A DNA stretch of 64,000 nt from Pseudobutyrivibrio xylanivorans (GTDB taxonomy: Bacteria > Bacillota > Clostridia > Lachnospirales > Lachnospiraceae), in contig NZ_CP043028.1 of assembly GCF_008935055.1 (NCBI RefSeq), forward strand, positions 1,459,901-1,523,900, written 5' to 3'. Position numbers and translations under genes: made by a program. Shown one piece after another: positions 8,087 through 16,134 of this stretch (position 1 is its first letter; each line of letters begins with the position of its first letter). The notes under the pieces were generated by a model that saw only the letters and a list, made by a program, of their open reading frames with translations, had not been told where the DNA came from and made no database searches.

Positions 8087-8295
8087 CAACAAGCATTGAT
8101 AAACTTAGCAAGCGCGAGCAGGGAAGAATCATGCCAAGCATGGGAGGGACCTACACCGGGCGGGACAGGGGTAATATTTTCCGAGCTTAGCGATGGAAAA
8201 TGTTGCCCTAGTAAGCGAAGCTTACATTTCTTAGGGGCCCATGCTTGAGTATGAGGGGTGCCCTGCGGGAGCATGTGAAACTAATTAGCTTGTTG
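8087..8295. repeat. Long multi-branched palindrome upstream of the LD-carboxypeptidase
   Basis: Outer arms CAACAAGC (8087) and GCTTGTTG (8288) open a palindrome that continues inward with GAGCAGGG / CCCTGC and with CCAAGCATGGG / CCCATGCTTG. The centre holds a TTTTCC...GGAAAA hairpin and the motif CTAGTAAGCGAAGCTTACAT, which also occurs at 9302 and 13085. It contains no gene. It is the only content of the gap between the precorrin-2 dehydrogenase stop and the peptidase start. Confidence 0.75.
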
Positions 8296-8307
8296 CATAT
8301 AAGATAA

Positions 8308-8940
8308 TTATAATGTCATGCTTATGGACATCAGAAGTTCCTCAACCTCTTCGTCGGTTGGGACTCCGTCGTAGCAAAGCGCGTAATCGATGAGTTGTTC
8401 AAAGGCGCTGCGGCGTGGTGCCTCGTCAGGGAACAGCTCCATAATTGGCTGTCTCCAACGTCCAAGCATTTCGTTGAGTTCTCCAAGCTTTGGTGTGAGA
8501 ACTTCCTTTTCCTTGTTGCGAAGGAACTGGGTAAGCGAAGGGCTGTTGCCACTGCTGCAAAATGCTCCCACAAGATTCTGCTCCTTCAGATATGAAGGGA
8601 ATATAAACGTGCAAAGGGCCTGGTTATCCACCACATTCACCGGAATCTTTCCTTCTTTGCACATTGCAGACACCTGCGCGTTTAATTCTGAATCATCTGT
8701 TGCTGAAACTACCAGCTTTCTATCCTGCAAATCAAATGGCGTGAAATCCCTCTGCTCTAACACAAGATGATCCGTCTCCTCAGAAAGTGCCGCCAGTCCC
8801 ATGCCAATTTCCTTTGCAATGACATGAACTTTTGCCCCAAAATCCAAAAGAACATTTACTTTTCTAAGAGCAACCTCACCGCCACCGATTACCAAACAAT
8901 TTGAATCTGTCAAATCAACGAACATTGGAAAATACGCCAT
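8308..8940 (-). CDS. Precorrin-2 dehydrogenase / sirohydrochlorin ferrochelatase (CysG N-terminal / Met8 type)
   Basis: A 210-residue protein of the siroheme synthase N-terminal family, which oxidises precorrin-2 with NAD and may insert iron to make siroheme. It starts MAYFPMFVDLTDSNCLVIGG, with the Rossmann motif GGGEVALRKV, then VVSATDDSELNAQVS and NVVDNQALCTFIFPS, and the GNSPSLTQFLR block shared by Met8 and CysG. The uroporphyrinogen methyltransferase domain of full CysG is absent, so this is the short form. No other tetrapyrrole gene is adjacent. It probably feeds siroheme for sulfite or nitrite reductase, or cobalamin synthesis. Confidence 0.9.
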   Translation of the reverse strand: MAYFPMFVDLTDSNCLVIGGGEVALRKVNVLLDFGAKVHVIAKEIGMGLAALSEETDHLVLEQRDFTPFDLQDRKLVVSATDDSELNAQVSAMCKEGKIPVNVVDNQALCTFIFPSYLKEQNLVGAFCSSGNSPSLTQFLRNKEKEVLTPKLGELNEMLGRWRQPIMELFPDEAPRRSAFEQLIDYALCYDGVPTDEEVEELLMSISMTL

Positions 8941-9205
8941 GATTCCTCCTTCTTCTCCCCGCTAGTTTGTATTCTACCCTAAAACAATGAAATATTTGTT
9001 ATCACATCCTGTGCGGCAACACAGTTTATTAATACTCATTTTTTCCTTTATTCACACTTTAACCACAGTATGTGACTATATATATATTAAAGGGCTTTTG
9101 CCGATATTTCAATACGAATAAGGAGAGTGTCGCTTATATGATCTTGGCACGTACACCGTAGAATACTAATGTTGAGTTCTATAAAATTGAGTTGATAAAC
9201 TAAAA
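8941..9205. other. Intergenic region without a convincing gene
   Basis: Upstream of the precorrin-2 dehydrogenase gene. It contains TATATATATTAAAG and an AAGGAG site followed by a seven-codon frame (MILARTP) at about 9138. No family, tRNA or stable RNA fold was recognised. The R-family palindrome begins at 9206. Confidence 0.3.
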
Positions 9206-9363
9206 GCCCCTAGTAGGCATCAAGCTCTTAGGTCTCTCAGTGAGACATGTAGTCGAAATCTGATCCAAAAGGATGATTGCTTTAGCAATCAACTTTTGTG
9301 GTCTAGTAAGCTTTAGCTTACATTTTCAGAGAGACTCTAAGGCTTGTAGCCGTAACTAGGGGC
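9206..9363 (-). repeat. R-family palindrome carrying a nested two-hairpin module, 3' of the phosphofructokinase gene
   Basis: The outer part is almost the same as the copy at 1594-1683: GCCCCTAGTAGGCATCAAGC at one end, GGCTTGTAGCCGTAACTAGG at the other. In place of the short centre it holds 63 extra bases (about 9259-9325): GATCCAAAAG / CTTTTGTGGTC around GATTGC TTTA GCAATC, then the hairpin GTAAGC TTTA GCTTAC. The same module occurs at about 13043-13105 in a different palindrome. On the minus strand it follows the phosphofructokinase gene and ends GGGGCTTTTA. Confidence 0.85.
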
Positions 9364-9420
9364 TTATTAGTTGTAAAATCCCAATACTTTTTTTGCTCAA
9401 TCCTATACGTTATACGCTAA

Positions 9421-10632
9421 TTAACGTGATACGTAAACTGGAAGTCCGTCTTTGTATTCCACGTCTGGCAATCCGATAACAAGAGGCTTCAAGTATGAAA
9501 CCATATCAGATGTTACGCCGTTGTGGCTCTCGTTAATCCAGTCCTGTGGAACCTCCTTTGCCTCGTTTGCAATATCGTGAATCTTAGCATAATCAAATCT
9601 AATTTCATAAGGTGCGTTGCTGATGCGCTCCATTGTAACCATTGCGCCAGTTACACCCTCTTCTGCAATATCAACAGCCTTCTTGCCGATTGCCTCAGAT
9701 TCGTTGATATCTGTAAGACTTGACATGTGTGCTGCTGCACGCTGAAGAACATTAACCTCGATAGAACGAACCTTTACTCCAAGCTTATCCTTAACAAGAT
9801 ATTCGAGGGTCTTGCCTGCGCCTGAAAGCTGTGCATGTCCGAAATTATCAAGTGTGCCTGTCGATGCTGAGATATATTCTCCCTGAGCATCACGAATTCC
9901 CTCAGAAACAGCGACAACTACGTTTGTCTTCTCCTCAAGAATTTCCTTCAAATCCTCGATAAAACGCTCCTTATCAAATGCAACCTCTGGCAAATAAATA
10001 AGGTCTGGTCCATCGCAACACTCGTTCTTTGCAAGCGCTGTTGCAGCTGTAAGCCAACCTGCGTCACGTCCCATTACCTCGATAATTGTAACGCTTGGGT
10101 TGTCGTAAATCTGAGCATCAAAAATAACCTCCATTGTAGAAGTTGCGATGTACTTTGCCGCAGAACCAAAGCCTGGAGTGTGATCTGTGACACAAAGGTC
10201 ATTATCAACTGTCTTTGGCACACCTACAAATCTAACGTCTGAACCAATCTTTGCTGCATAAGCAGAAAGCTTATCAACAGTATCCATTGAATCATTTCCA
10301 CCAATATAGAAGAATGCTTCAATATCGTACTTTTTAAACTGTTTGAAAAGGTGATCAAAAATTGGGTCGTTTGAATCGACGCTAGGAAGTTTGAATCGGC
10401 ATGAGCCAAGATACATAGCAGGAGTTGTTTTAAGACGCTTTAGAAAACGAGGATCATTTGCTACAATAGATGTCAGGTCAAGAACGTTGTCATTCTTAAT
10501 TCCAAGAATACCGTTGATTGAACCGTAAATCTTATCATAGCTAGAGCCTAAGGTGCCCTCGATTACACCCGCAAGACTTGCGTTAATTGCCACTGTAGGG
10601 CCGCCGGATTGAGCTACTAATACATTACCCAT
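9421..10632 (-). CDS. pfp: 6-phosphofructokinase, predicted pyrophosphate-dependent
   Basis: Glycolytic enzyme phosphorylating fructose 6-phosphate. The 403-residue protein begins MGNVLVAQSGGPTVAINASL. Two positions separate donors: ATP enzymes have Gly in GGDGS and Gly in PGTIDND, whereas PPi enzymes have Asp and Lys. Here they read GGNDS (Asp114) and PKTVDND (Lys140), so PPi is predicted. The ESIEVNVLQRAAAH block binds substrate. The ATG at 10632 has GGGAGG upstream; earlier in-frame codons lack a ribosome site and enter the divergent promoter region. The product makes glycolysis reversible at this step and saves ATP. Confidence 0.9.
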   Translation of the reverse strand: MGNVLVAQSGGPTVAINASLAGVIEGTLGSSYDKIYGSINGILGIKNDNVLDLTSIVANDPRFLKRLKTTPAMYLGSCRFKLPSVDSNDPIFDHLFKQFKKYDIEAFFYIGGNDSMDTVDKLSAYAAKIGSDVRFVGVPKTVDNDLCVTDHTPGFGSAAKYIATSTMEVIFDAQIYDNPSVTIIEVMGRDAGWLTAATALAKNECCDGPDLIYLPEVAFDKERFIEDLKEILEEKTNVVVAVSEGIRDAQGEYISASTGTLDNFGHAQLSGAGKTLEYLVKDKLGVKVRSIEVNVLQRAAAHMSSLTDINESEAIGKKAVDIAEEGVTGAMVTMERISNAPYEIRFDYAKIHDIANEAKEVPQDWINESHNGVTSDMVSYLKPLVIGLPDVEYKDGLPVYVSR

Positions 10633-10690
10633 GAATTTATCCTCCCGAAATAGTATTCTAGGGTTGATTTTATCATAAAGGAGGCTTTTT

Positions 10691-11086
10691 ATGAAACAAT
10701 TTTTATATAGCATTATAGACATAATTACGTACTTCCATTCATACTTTTTGTCACTCAATGATGCTTACGAGACGAATCTCAGTGACAAGCAGTTGCACTT
10801 CATCGTAATCGGTGCAATTGGAATGGCAATGGTATTTGTGGTACACCCACTTTTCACCTATCTAGCAAAGCGTGACCGCATACTGACCATCACCTGGATT
10901 TACGTGTTCACGCTTGTAGTTCTTTTGACCTTTGCAATTGAAATTGGACAAAAAATAACACACACCGGGTCTATGGAGTTTGCAGACATAGTCTTCGGTG
11001 TGTGGGGATTTATGCTGTTTTTCGCGGTCTTCGCATTGATTCGTGGGATTATTAGAGGAATCATAAAGCTTTTCAGAAGACGATAG
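10691..11086 (+). CDS. VanZ-like membrane protein
   Basis: A 131-residue membrane protein with about three hydrophobic helices (LHFIVIGAIGMAMVFVVHPL, ILTITWIYVFTLVVLLTFAI and VFGVWGFMLFFAVFALI). The motif EIGQKITHTGSMEFADIVFG resembles the VanZ signature (E..Q....R....D...N..G), so it is VanZ-like rather than certain VanZ. The start has a near-perfect AAAGGAGG site. It is transcribed divergently from the phosphofructokinase gene across only 58 bases. A single-arm R-family fragment follows the stop. Function is unknown. Confidence 0.55.
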   Translation: MKQFLYSIIDIITYFHSYFLSLNDAYETNLSDKQLHFIVIGAIGMAMVFVVHPLFTYLAKRDRILTITWIYVFTLVVLLTFAIEIGQKITHTGSMEFADIVFGVWGFMLFFAVFALIRGIIRGIIKLFRRR

Positions 11087-11092
11087 TCCGTC

Positions 11093-11110
11093 GGTTACGG
11101 CTACAAGCCT
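11093..11110 (+). repeat. Solitary R-family arm
   Basis: GGTTACGGCTACAAGCCT lies just after the VanZ-like gene with no matching second arm, probably the remains of a full palindrome. It sits in the 41-base convergent gap with recJ. Confidence 0.6.
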
Positions 11111-11127
11111 AATCATCTAACTATCCA

Positions 11128-12894
11128 TTACTTAAAATTTTCCACCATAATCTGAATACTACGATTGCCACGAAATTCGTTAATTGATGGTTCGTAAATT
11201 AAGTCCATGGCGACGTTGGTTGGTTGGCCTGAAGTAAGGGCTTGCCAGGCTGTGGCGCCATATTTTTCTGCTACGAGAGCTTCGAATTCTGGCACATTTC
11301 GGAAAAGCATGGCAGTCATTGGCGTGCCATTTTCTGCCTGAACTGTCAGGCGCAGGTACTGCCCCTCTTTACCGATATAGGCAGCCTTTAGGATTGGTAC
11401 ATTTTTAAGTGCAAACAATGGCTTGGTGTTTCCTGTTCCAAAAGGCGCAAGCAAATCAATGCTATCAACCAGCTCTTCTGAGATATACGCAAGTGGCATA
11501 TCGCAATCTATCTTAATCACTTCCTGCATATCATCCTCAGTGAGAGTACAGCGCTCATTCAAACGTGTGCGTAGCTCCTCAACCTTTTCCGTTGGAAGTG
11601 AAACTCCCGCTGCCATAGGATGACCACCAAACTTGGTGAATACATCCTTCACACCTGTCAGCTCTTCAAACATATTGTAAGCTGGAATAGAGCGGCCGCT
11701 TCCCTTTGCACCATCCTCAGCATCTGTAATAACAAGCACCGGCTTGTTGTAGCTCTCACGAATTCTTCCAGCCACGATTCCAGCCAAGGATTCATGAAGC
11801 TCTGGGATATATACTACCAGTACTCTATCCTGACTCAAATCGCTATTTTCTATCAGCTCCCTGGCTTTATCAATTCCAATCTGAGTCATATTCTTGCGCT
11901 GCGTATTCAGCTCCACAAGCTCATTTGCCATGGCAAGAGCCTTGGCATTGTCAGTCTCAAACAAAAGCTCAATAGCTCGACTGGCTGTATCCAATCGACC
12001 ACTGGCATTCAGGCATGGACCAATAATAAAGCCCAAATGGTAGCAGCTAAGAGGCTTCCCCTTTAACTCCGTTCTGGCAAGCAAAGCGTCTATTCCGATA
12101 TTTTCAGTTCTCTCGATAGCCTTGATACCATGGTAAACAGTGGCACGATTCTCGCCCTTCAGTTCCATAACATCACAGACAGTTGCGATGGCCGCAAACT
12201 GAAGATAAGCATCAGACATTTCCTTTTCAAGCCCAAGGAATTCAAACAGAACCTCGGTAAGCTTCCAAGCCACCTGTGCCCCACAGATTCCCTTAAATGG
12301 ATAATTACAATCATCACGCTTTGGATCTACAACTGCATCTGCATTTGGAAGCTTTTGGATTTTGGTAACCCCGTCCTCTGCAAGCTCAAAAGGAACCTCA
12401 TGATGGTCAGTCACCACAAAGGTCATTCCAAGTTCTTTTGCAAGGTCGATTGCTGGTGCAGCTGCGATTCCATTGTCACAGGTGATAATGAATCTCACGC
12501 CCTCATCATATGCCTGCTGAACCATATCAGGATTGATTCCATAGCCATCCACCATTCGGTGAGGCACTGCATAATCCACATCTCCGCCAACTTCTCTGAT
12601 TGCGCTTGTAAGGATATAAGTAGACATGATTCCATCAACATCATAATCTCCAACCACTCGAATCTTCACGCCCTCGTCAATTGCTTCCATAAGAAGCTCG
12701 CAAGCCAAGTCCATATCTGCAAAAAGATGTGGATCCGGTAACTTATCCATTCTTGGATGAAGATACTCCTCCATCTCCTCGTAAGTGCTAAGCCCTCTGT
12801 TGACCATTAGTCTCACAATAACTGGGTCAACTCCAAGCTTTGCACTAAGCCCCGCGTAATCCGCACTTTTTCTCTGTAATATCCATTTACTCAT
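11128..12894 (-). CDS. recJ: Single-stranded-DNA-specific exonuclease RecJ
   Basis: 5'-3' single-strand exonuclease of the DHH family, used in recombination and repair in the cytoplasm. The 588-residue protein has the metal-binding motif VVGDYDVDG (Asp83, Asp85), the DHH motif VVTDHHE (163-165), the DHHA1 signature GSGRSIPAYNMFEEL and the FGGHPMAAGVSL block, followed by a C-terminal OB-like domain. Length is typical. The start has no close AGGAGG site; the ATG at 12894 is kept because SKWILQRK is a normal RecJ beginning. A large palindrome lies upstream. Confidence 0.93.
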   Translation of the reverse strand: MSKWILQRKSADYAGLSAKLGVDPVIVRLMVNRGLSTYEEMEEYLHPRMDKLPDPHLFADMDLACELLMEAIDEGVKIRVVGDYDVDGIMSTYILTSAIREVGGDVDYAVPHRMVDGYGINPDMVQQAYDEGVRFIITCDNGIAAAPAIDLAKELGMTFVVTDHHEVPFELAEDGVTKIQKLPNADAVVDPKRDDCNYPFKGICGAQVAWKLTEVLFEFLGLEKEMSDAYLQFAAIATVCDVMELKGENRATVYHGIKAIERTENIGIDALLARTELKGKPLSCYHLGFIIGPCLNASGRLDTASRAIELLFETDNAKALAMANELVELNTQRKNMTQIGIDKARELIENSDLSQDRVLVVYIPELHESLAGIVAGRIRESYNKPVLVITDAEDGAKGSGRSIPAYNMFEELTGVKDVFTKFGGHPMAAGVSLPTEKVEELRTRLNERCTLTEDDMQEVIKIDCDMPLAYISEELVDSIDLLAPFGTGNTKPLFALKNVPILKAAYIGKEGQYLRLTVQAENGTPMTAMLFRNVPEFEALVAEKYGATAWQALTSGQPTNVAMDLIYEPSINEFRGNRSIQIMVENFK

Positions 12895-12923
12895 TTATCT
12901 ATTCTCCGTATCATTTATGTCTC

Positions 12924-13187
12924 ACTTGCATAGTCTAATACATAAAAAAAGAACAGGCAACATACATATACTATCACCTGACCTTAAAGCGCCATCCCTA
13001 CTTAGAAGGCTCTGAAAGAGGCTTCTTATGTAGGACAATAAATGACCCAAAAGGATGATTGCATTTGCAATCAACTTTTGCGGTCTAGTAAGCGAAGCTT
13101 ACATTAAAAGCGCGACAAGAGCGAAAGCGTGTCAGTGATGTATATGTATGCTGACTGTTCGTTAGATTCTTTTAAGACTATGCAAGT
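12924..13187. repeat. Multi-branched palindrome between pta and recJ with the nested module
   Basis: Outermost arms ACTTGCATAGTCT / AGACTATGCAAGT (12924-12936 and 13175-13187) reach into the last codons of pta. Next come GAACAGGCAACATACATATAC and its complement ending GTATATGTATGCTGACTGTTC. Inside are a side hairpin (CCTACTTAGAAG...CTTCTTATGTAGG) and the two-hairpin module also seen at 9259 (GATTGC ATTT GCAATC and GTAAGC GAA GCTTAC). The outer arms are unrelated to the R family, so the module is shared between different palindromes. In mRNA it would fold at the 3' end of pta. Confidence 0.8.
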
Positions 13188-14161
13188 GCTGCAGTAATGA
13201 TAGCCATTGAGTATACTTCCTGTGCATTGCAACCACGAGAAAGATCGTTGATTGGTGCATTAAGTCCAAGAAGGATTGGGCCGTATGCATCGAAACCACC
13301 AAGACGCTGTGCAATCTTGTAACCGATGTTACCAGCATTGATATCTGGGAAGATGAATGTGTTAGCGTGACCAGCTACTGTAGAGCCTGGACACTTTGTC
13401 TTTGCAACACGTGGTGAAACTGCTGCATCGAACTGAAGCTCACCCTCAATATCAAGCTCAGGATACTTTTCCTTAGCCTTTGCTGTAGCTTCGCGCATCT
13501 TATCAACATCCTCGCCCTTTCCTGAGCCAAGTGTTGAGTATGAAAGCATAGCGATCTTTGGATCAATACCAAAAATCTTTGCACAAGCTGCTGTCTCGCC
13601 TGCGATTTCAGCAAGCTCATCAGCGTTTGGCTTAATGTTGATAGCGCAATCACCCATTGCAAGAACTTCACGATCACCTGTTGCTGAATTACGAACCATA
13701 ATAAAGCATGAAGATACAATGCTGTTGCCTGGCTTTGTCTTAATAACCTGAAGTGCTGGACGAACTGTATCAGCTGTTGAGTATGTAGCACCACCAAGAA
13801 GTGCATCTGCAACGCCCATCTTTACAAGCATTGTACCGAAGTAGTTAGCTGCTGAACATGTAGCCTTTGCCTGCTCCATTGTAACGCCCTTAGACTTTCT
13901 AAGCTCGCAGAAAAGCTCACACATCTCATCAAATCTGTCATAGTTCTCTGGATCGATGATAACTGCACCGCGGATGTTAAATCCAGCTTCCTCAGCTGCT
14001 GCAGTAATCTCAGCTTCCTTACCAATGAGAATTGGCTGAAGGAAATCTGAACCGAGAAGACGGCTAGATGCCTCAATAATACGTGGGTCTGTACCCTCTG
14101 TAAAAACGATTTTCTTAGGATCCTTTTTAAGGATGTCAATTAATGCTCCAAATCCTGCCAT
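13178..14161 (-). CDS. pta: Phosphate acetyltransferase
   Basis: Converts acetyl-CoA and phosphate to acetyl phosphate, the first step of acetate formation and ATP gain. The 327-residue protein is the short form without the N-terminal regulatory domain of E. coli Pta. It carries VFTEGTDPRIIEAS, YSTLGSGKGEDVDKMREAT, GELQFDAAVSPRVAKTKCPG and ANTFIFPDINAGNIGYKIAQR, which are standard Pta blocks. The ATG at 14161 follows AGAGG. The acetate kinase gene is not adjacent in this window. The 5' leader contains a palindromic element (14192-14383) and the 3' end another. Confidence 0.95.
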   Translation of the reverse strand: MAGFGALIDILKKDPKKIVFTEGTDPRIIEASSRLLGSDFLQPILIGKEAEITAAAEEAGFNIRGAVIIDPENYDRFDEMCELFCELRKSKGVTMEQAKATCSAANYFGTMLVKMGVADALLGGATYSTADTVRPALQVIKTKPGNSIVSSCFIMVRNSATGDREVLAMGDCAINIKPNADELAEIAGETAACAKIFGIDPKIAMLSYSTLGSGKGEDVDKMREATAKAKEKYPELDIEGELQFDAAVSPRVAKTKCPGSTVAGHANTFIFPDINAGNIGYKIAQRLGGFDAYGPILLGLNAPINDLSRGCNAQEVYSMAIITAALA

Positions 14162-14191
14162 TTTAATTTCCTCTTTTCTTTCTTTAAATAT

Positions 14192-14383
14192 GTTACTATT
14201 CACAGTTATAAAATATTAGGAATATCTCTTGTTAAATTTATTTATAAAAGAGAAATTCTTAATATTTTATATACTGGAATCAGTGACTTTCTATGAATGA
14301 ATAATGTTAAGTGCTATAGCACTGGGAAAGAAGTCCACAGGACTTCTATTATGAATTCATTGAAAGGCACTGTGAATAGTAAC
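14192..14383. repeat. Multi-branched palindrome in the pta leader
   Basis: A perfect 15-bp terminal inverted repeat (GTTACTATTCACAGT / ACTGTGAATAGTAAC, 14192-14206 and 14369-14383) encloses four more stems: AAATATTA...TAATATTT, AGTGACTTTC...GAAAGGCACT with ATGAAT...ATTCAT, GTGCTATAGCAC and AGAAGTCC AC AGGACTTCT. There is no coding capacity. Its end lies about 30 bases upstream of the pta start. Confidence 0.8.
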
Positions 14384-14542
14384 TATACTGTTAGTTTTCT
14401 AAAACCCATTAGATATATTACTACTTTTTTATGAAAAAACAGTGGTTTCATTCATTGTTTTTGATTTTGTACTTTTTTGTATTTTTGTTAATTTATTGTC
14501 AATTAATACACACGCTCTTACCTCCAAGATTATCCAGTCTTC

Positions 14543-14853
14543 TATTACTACCTATGAAATTATTTATCCTTTGGATAGTAGAAATGACACTATAATTACT
14601 ACCCACATAACAATGTATATTATAGGCAGTACAATCTAGCATCAATTTACTATCTATGTATGTATTCACATCATAGACAGTAAAATTCCCCTTATATTTA
14701 CTGCCCCCAGTTATAGTCATTCTTAAGATAGTAAAATATGCCTATATATTACTACCTACTCACAACTTCACATTTAAAGCAGTAAAAAGCCTCATATTTT
14801 TACTACCCTAACTAATATCATTCTTTAGAGTAGTAAACACCCAATATACCATC
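14543..14853. repeat. Palindrome array B1 (about 51-bp period)
   Basis: About six units of a roughly 31-bp inverted repeat with arms of the type GGTAGTAAAA / TTTTACTACC start near 14575, 14626, 14676, 14727, 14778 and 14828, preceded by one lone right arm at 14543. Spacers of about 20 bases differ from unit to unit. Arms vary but stay mostly complementary within each unit. The same repeat forms array B2 at 42944-43222. The rest of this gap (14384-14542) is AT-rich without a recognisable gene. Confidence 0.8.
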
Positions 14854-14861
14854 ACAAATCA

Positions 14862-14887
14862 AGGCCCATGGACATATCCATGGGCCT
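14862..14887 (-). terminator. Terminator after the CapA-like gene
   Basis: A perfect 11-bp stem (AGGCCCATGGA / TCCATGGGCCT) with a four-base loop lies 38 bases past the CapA stop. On the minus strand it continues TTGATTTG, a weak T-rich tail. Confidence 0.65.
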
Positions 14888-14925
14888 AAACCACTAATCC
14901 AGGTGATGATACTCACTGGCAATAT

Positions 14926-16125
14926 CTATTTTTCACTAATCACTCCATCCTCACCGACAGCTACATTTGATGAAATGCTCTCAACATAGCTATATCCTCC
15001 CGCATCAATAGAAGTGCAGGCTCCGTTAGCAGTAATTGGCACAATTCGCCATGTCACATTATCATTCTCGTCCAAGGTGACTTCAACTGCTCCGCCACCG
15101 CCAGACTTGATGCTCTTGTTAAAAATGAAATTGCCAAGGCTATAGAAAATTGGCTTGCCATTGTACCATTCCACAGGCTGCAGGCAGTGGCTGTGCATTC
15201 CGATGACAGCATCAGCGCCAGCATCGATGAACTTGTGACCATCATTTGGCTGATAGTCAGTAAGCTCTGTGGTATGCTCCACGCCCCAGTGAACCATCAC
15301 AAAAAGATAATCCACCTGAGGTCTTGCTGCTGCAATTGAATTCAGCAAATCAGTTTCATCGTAGAAGCAAAACTCTCCCGGCTGTGAATTCAGCACGTTC
15401 CAGCTGCCTACAGGAATAACATGGCTGGCTGCCAAAAATCCGTAGGTACGTCCCTTTGCATCAGTCTTGATAATCAGCTTGCTTGCGTCCTCAAGACTAG
15501 TGCCTGCGCCAGTGTAATCAATGCCTGCTCCACTCAATGTCGTGAATGTATCTGTCAAAGCGTCCTTACCATAATCAAGCACGTGATTGTTGGCAAGTCC
15601 CGCAATATCAACTCCCAAATCTGTAAGAAGACTCACATATCCAGGGTTAACTCTGAAAGTGTACTGCTTATCAGGGGCCTTCTGACCTCTCTCTGAGAAG
15701 CAGAACTCATTGTTAATCATAGTAAAGGTGGCATTCTGCATGAGCTGTTGCACTTCAGGTACGCAAACGCCATCCACACCAGCCGCGGAATAATTTGCCT
15801 GAACATACTCGCTGAGCTCCACATCACCAGTGAAAACAATACGAGTGGTAAGCTCTTCTGGTGTAACCTCTGCTACTGGCTCCGCCGCTGCCTCAACCTG
15901 CTCAACTTCTGTAGTCACAACCTCAGTGTCATCTTCCTCCAAAGGATTCTGCGAATCACTGGAACGTGAGCCAATCACAAGTCCTGTCTTCTCCTGAGCC
16001 ATTGCCAAAAGCTGCTGTCCCTGCTCTACAAATGGTCCATCCTCACCAAAAGCGTACCAGCCAATTGCCAAAAGCAAAACTAATACTAATAGTGTTTTAA
16101 TTAACGCTGCAAAAAATTTTTTCAT
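14926..16125 (-). CDS. CapA/PgsA-family metallophosphatase-like protein
   Basis: A 399-residue membrane-anchored protein of the CapA family, linked in some bacteria to poly-gamma-glutamate capsule synthesis and otherwise uncharacterised. An N-terminal helix (LIKTLLVLVLLLAIGWYAFG) anchors it; a Glu/Val-rich linker follows to about residue 90. The catalytic-like domain carries FTGDVELS, NNEFCFS, ADLANNHVLDYG-type (here AGLANNHVLDYG), VMVHWGVEH and GMHSHCLQPVEW, the metal-ligand motifs of the family. It is last in a row with the DUF4250 and SNF2 genes, 10 bases after the former. No other capsule genes are nearby. Confidence 0.85.
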   Translation of the reverse strand: MKKFFAALIKTLLVLVLLLAIGWYAFGEDGPFVEQGQQLLAMAQEKTGLVIGSRSSDSQNPLEEDDTEVVTTEVEQVEAAAEPVAEVTPEELTTRIVFTGDVELSEYVQANYSAAGVDGVCVPEVQQLMQNATFTMINNEFCFSERGQKAPDKQYTFRVNPGYVSLLTDLGVDIAGLANNHVLDYGKDALTDTFTTLSGAGIDYTGAGTSLEDASKLIIKTDAKGRTYGFLAASHVIPVGSWNVLNSQPGEFCFYDETDLLNSIAAARPQVDYLFVMVHWGVEHTTELTDYQPNDGHKFIDAGADAVIGMHSHCLQPVEWYNGKPIFYSLGNFIFNKSIKSGGGGAVEVTLDENDNVTWRIVPITANGACTSIDAGGYSYVESISSNVAVGEDGVISEK

Positions 16126-16134
16126 CTTCTCCCC

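Noticed and set aside
8059..8274. N-terminal extension of the LD-carboxypeptidase
   Set aside because: The 72 extra codons are the palindromic repeat; the family starts at the ATG at 8058, which has a good ribosome site.
9138..9164. Seven-codon leader MILARTP
   Set aside because: Has an AAGGAG site but no downstream gene on that strand and no attenuator linked to it. Too short to support.
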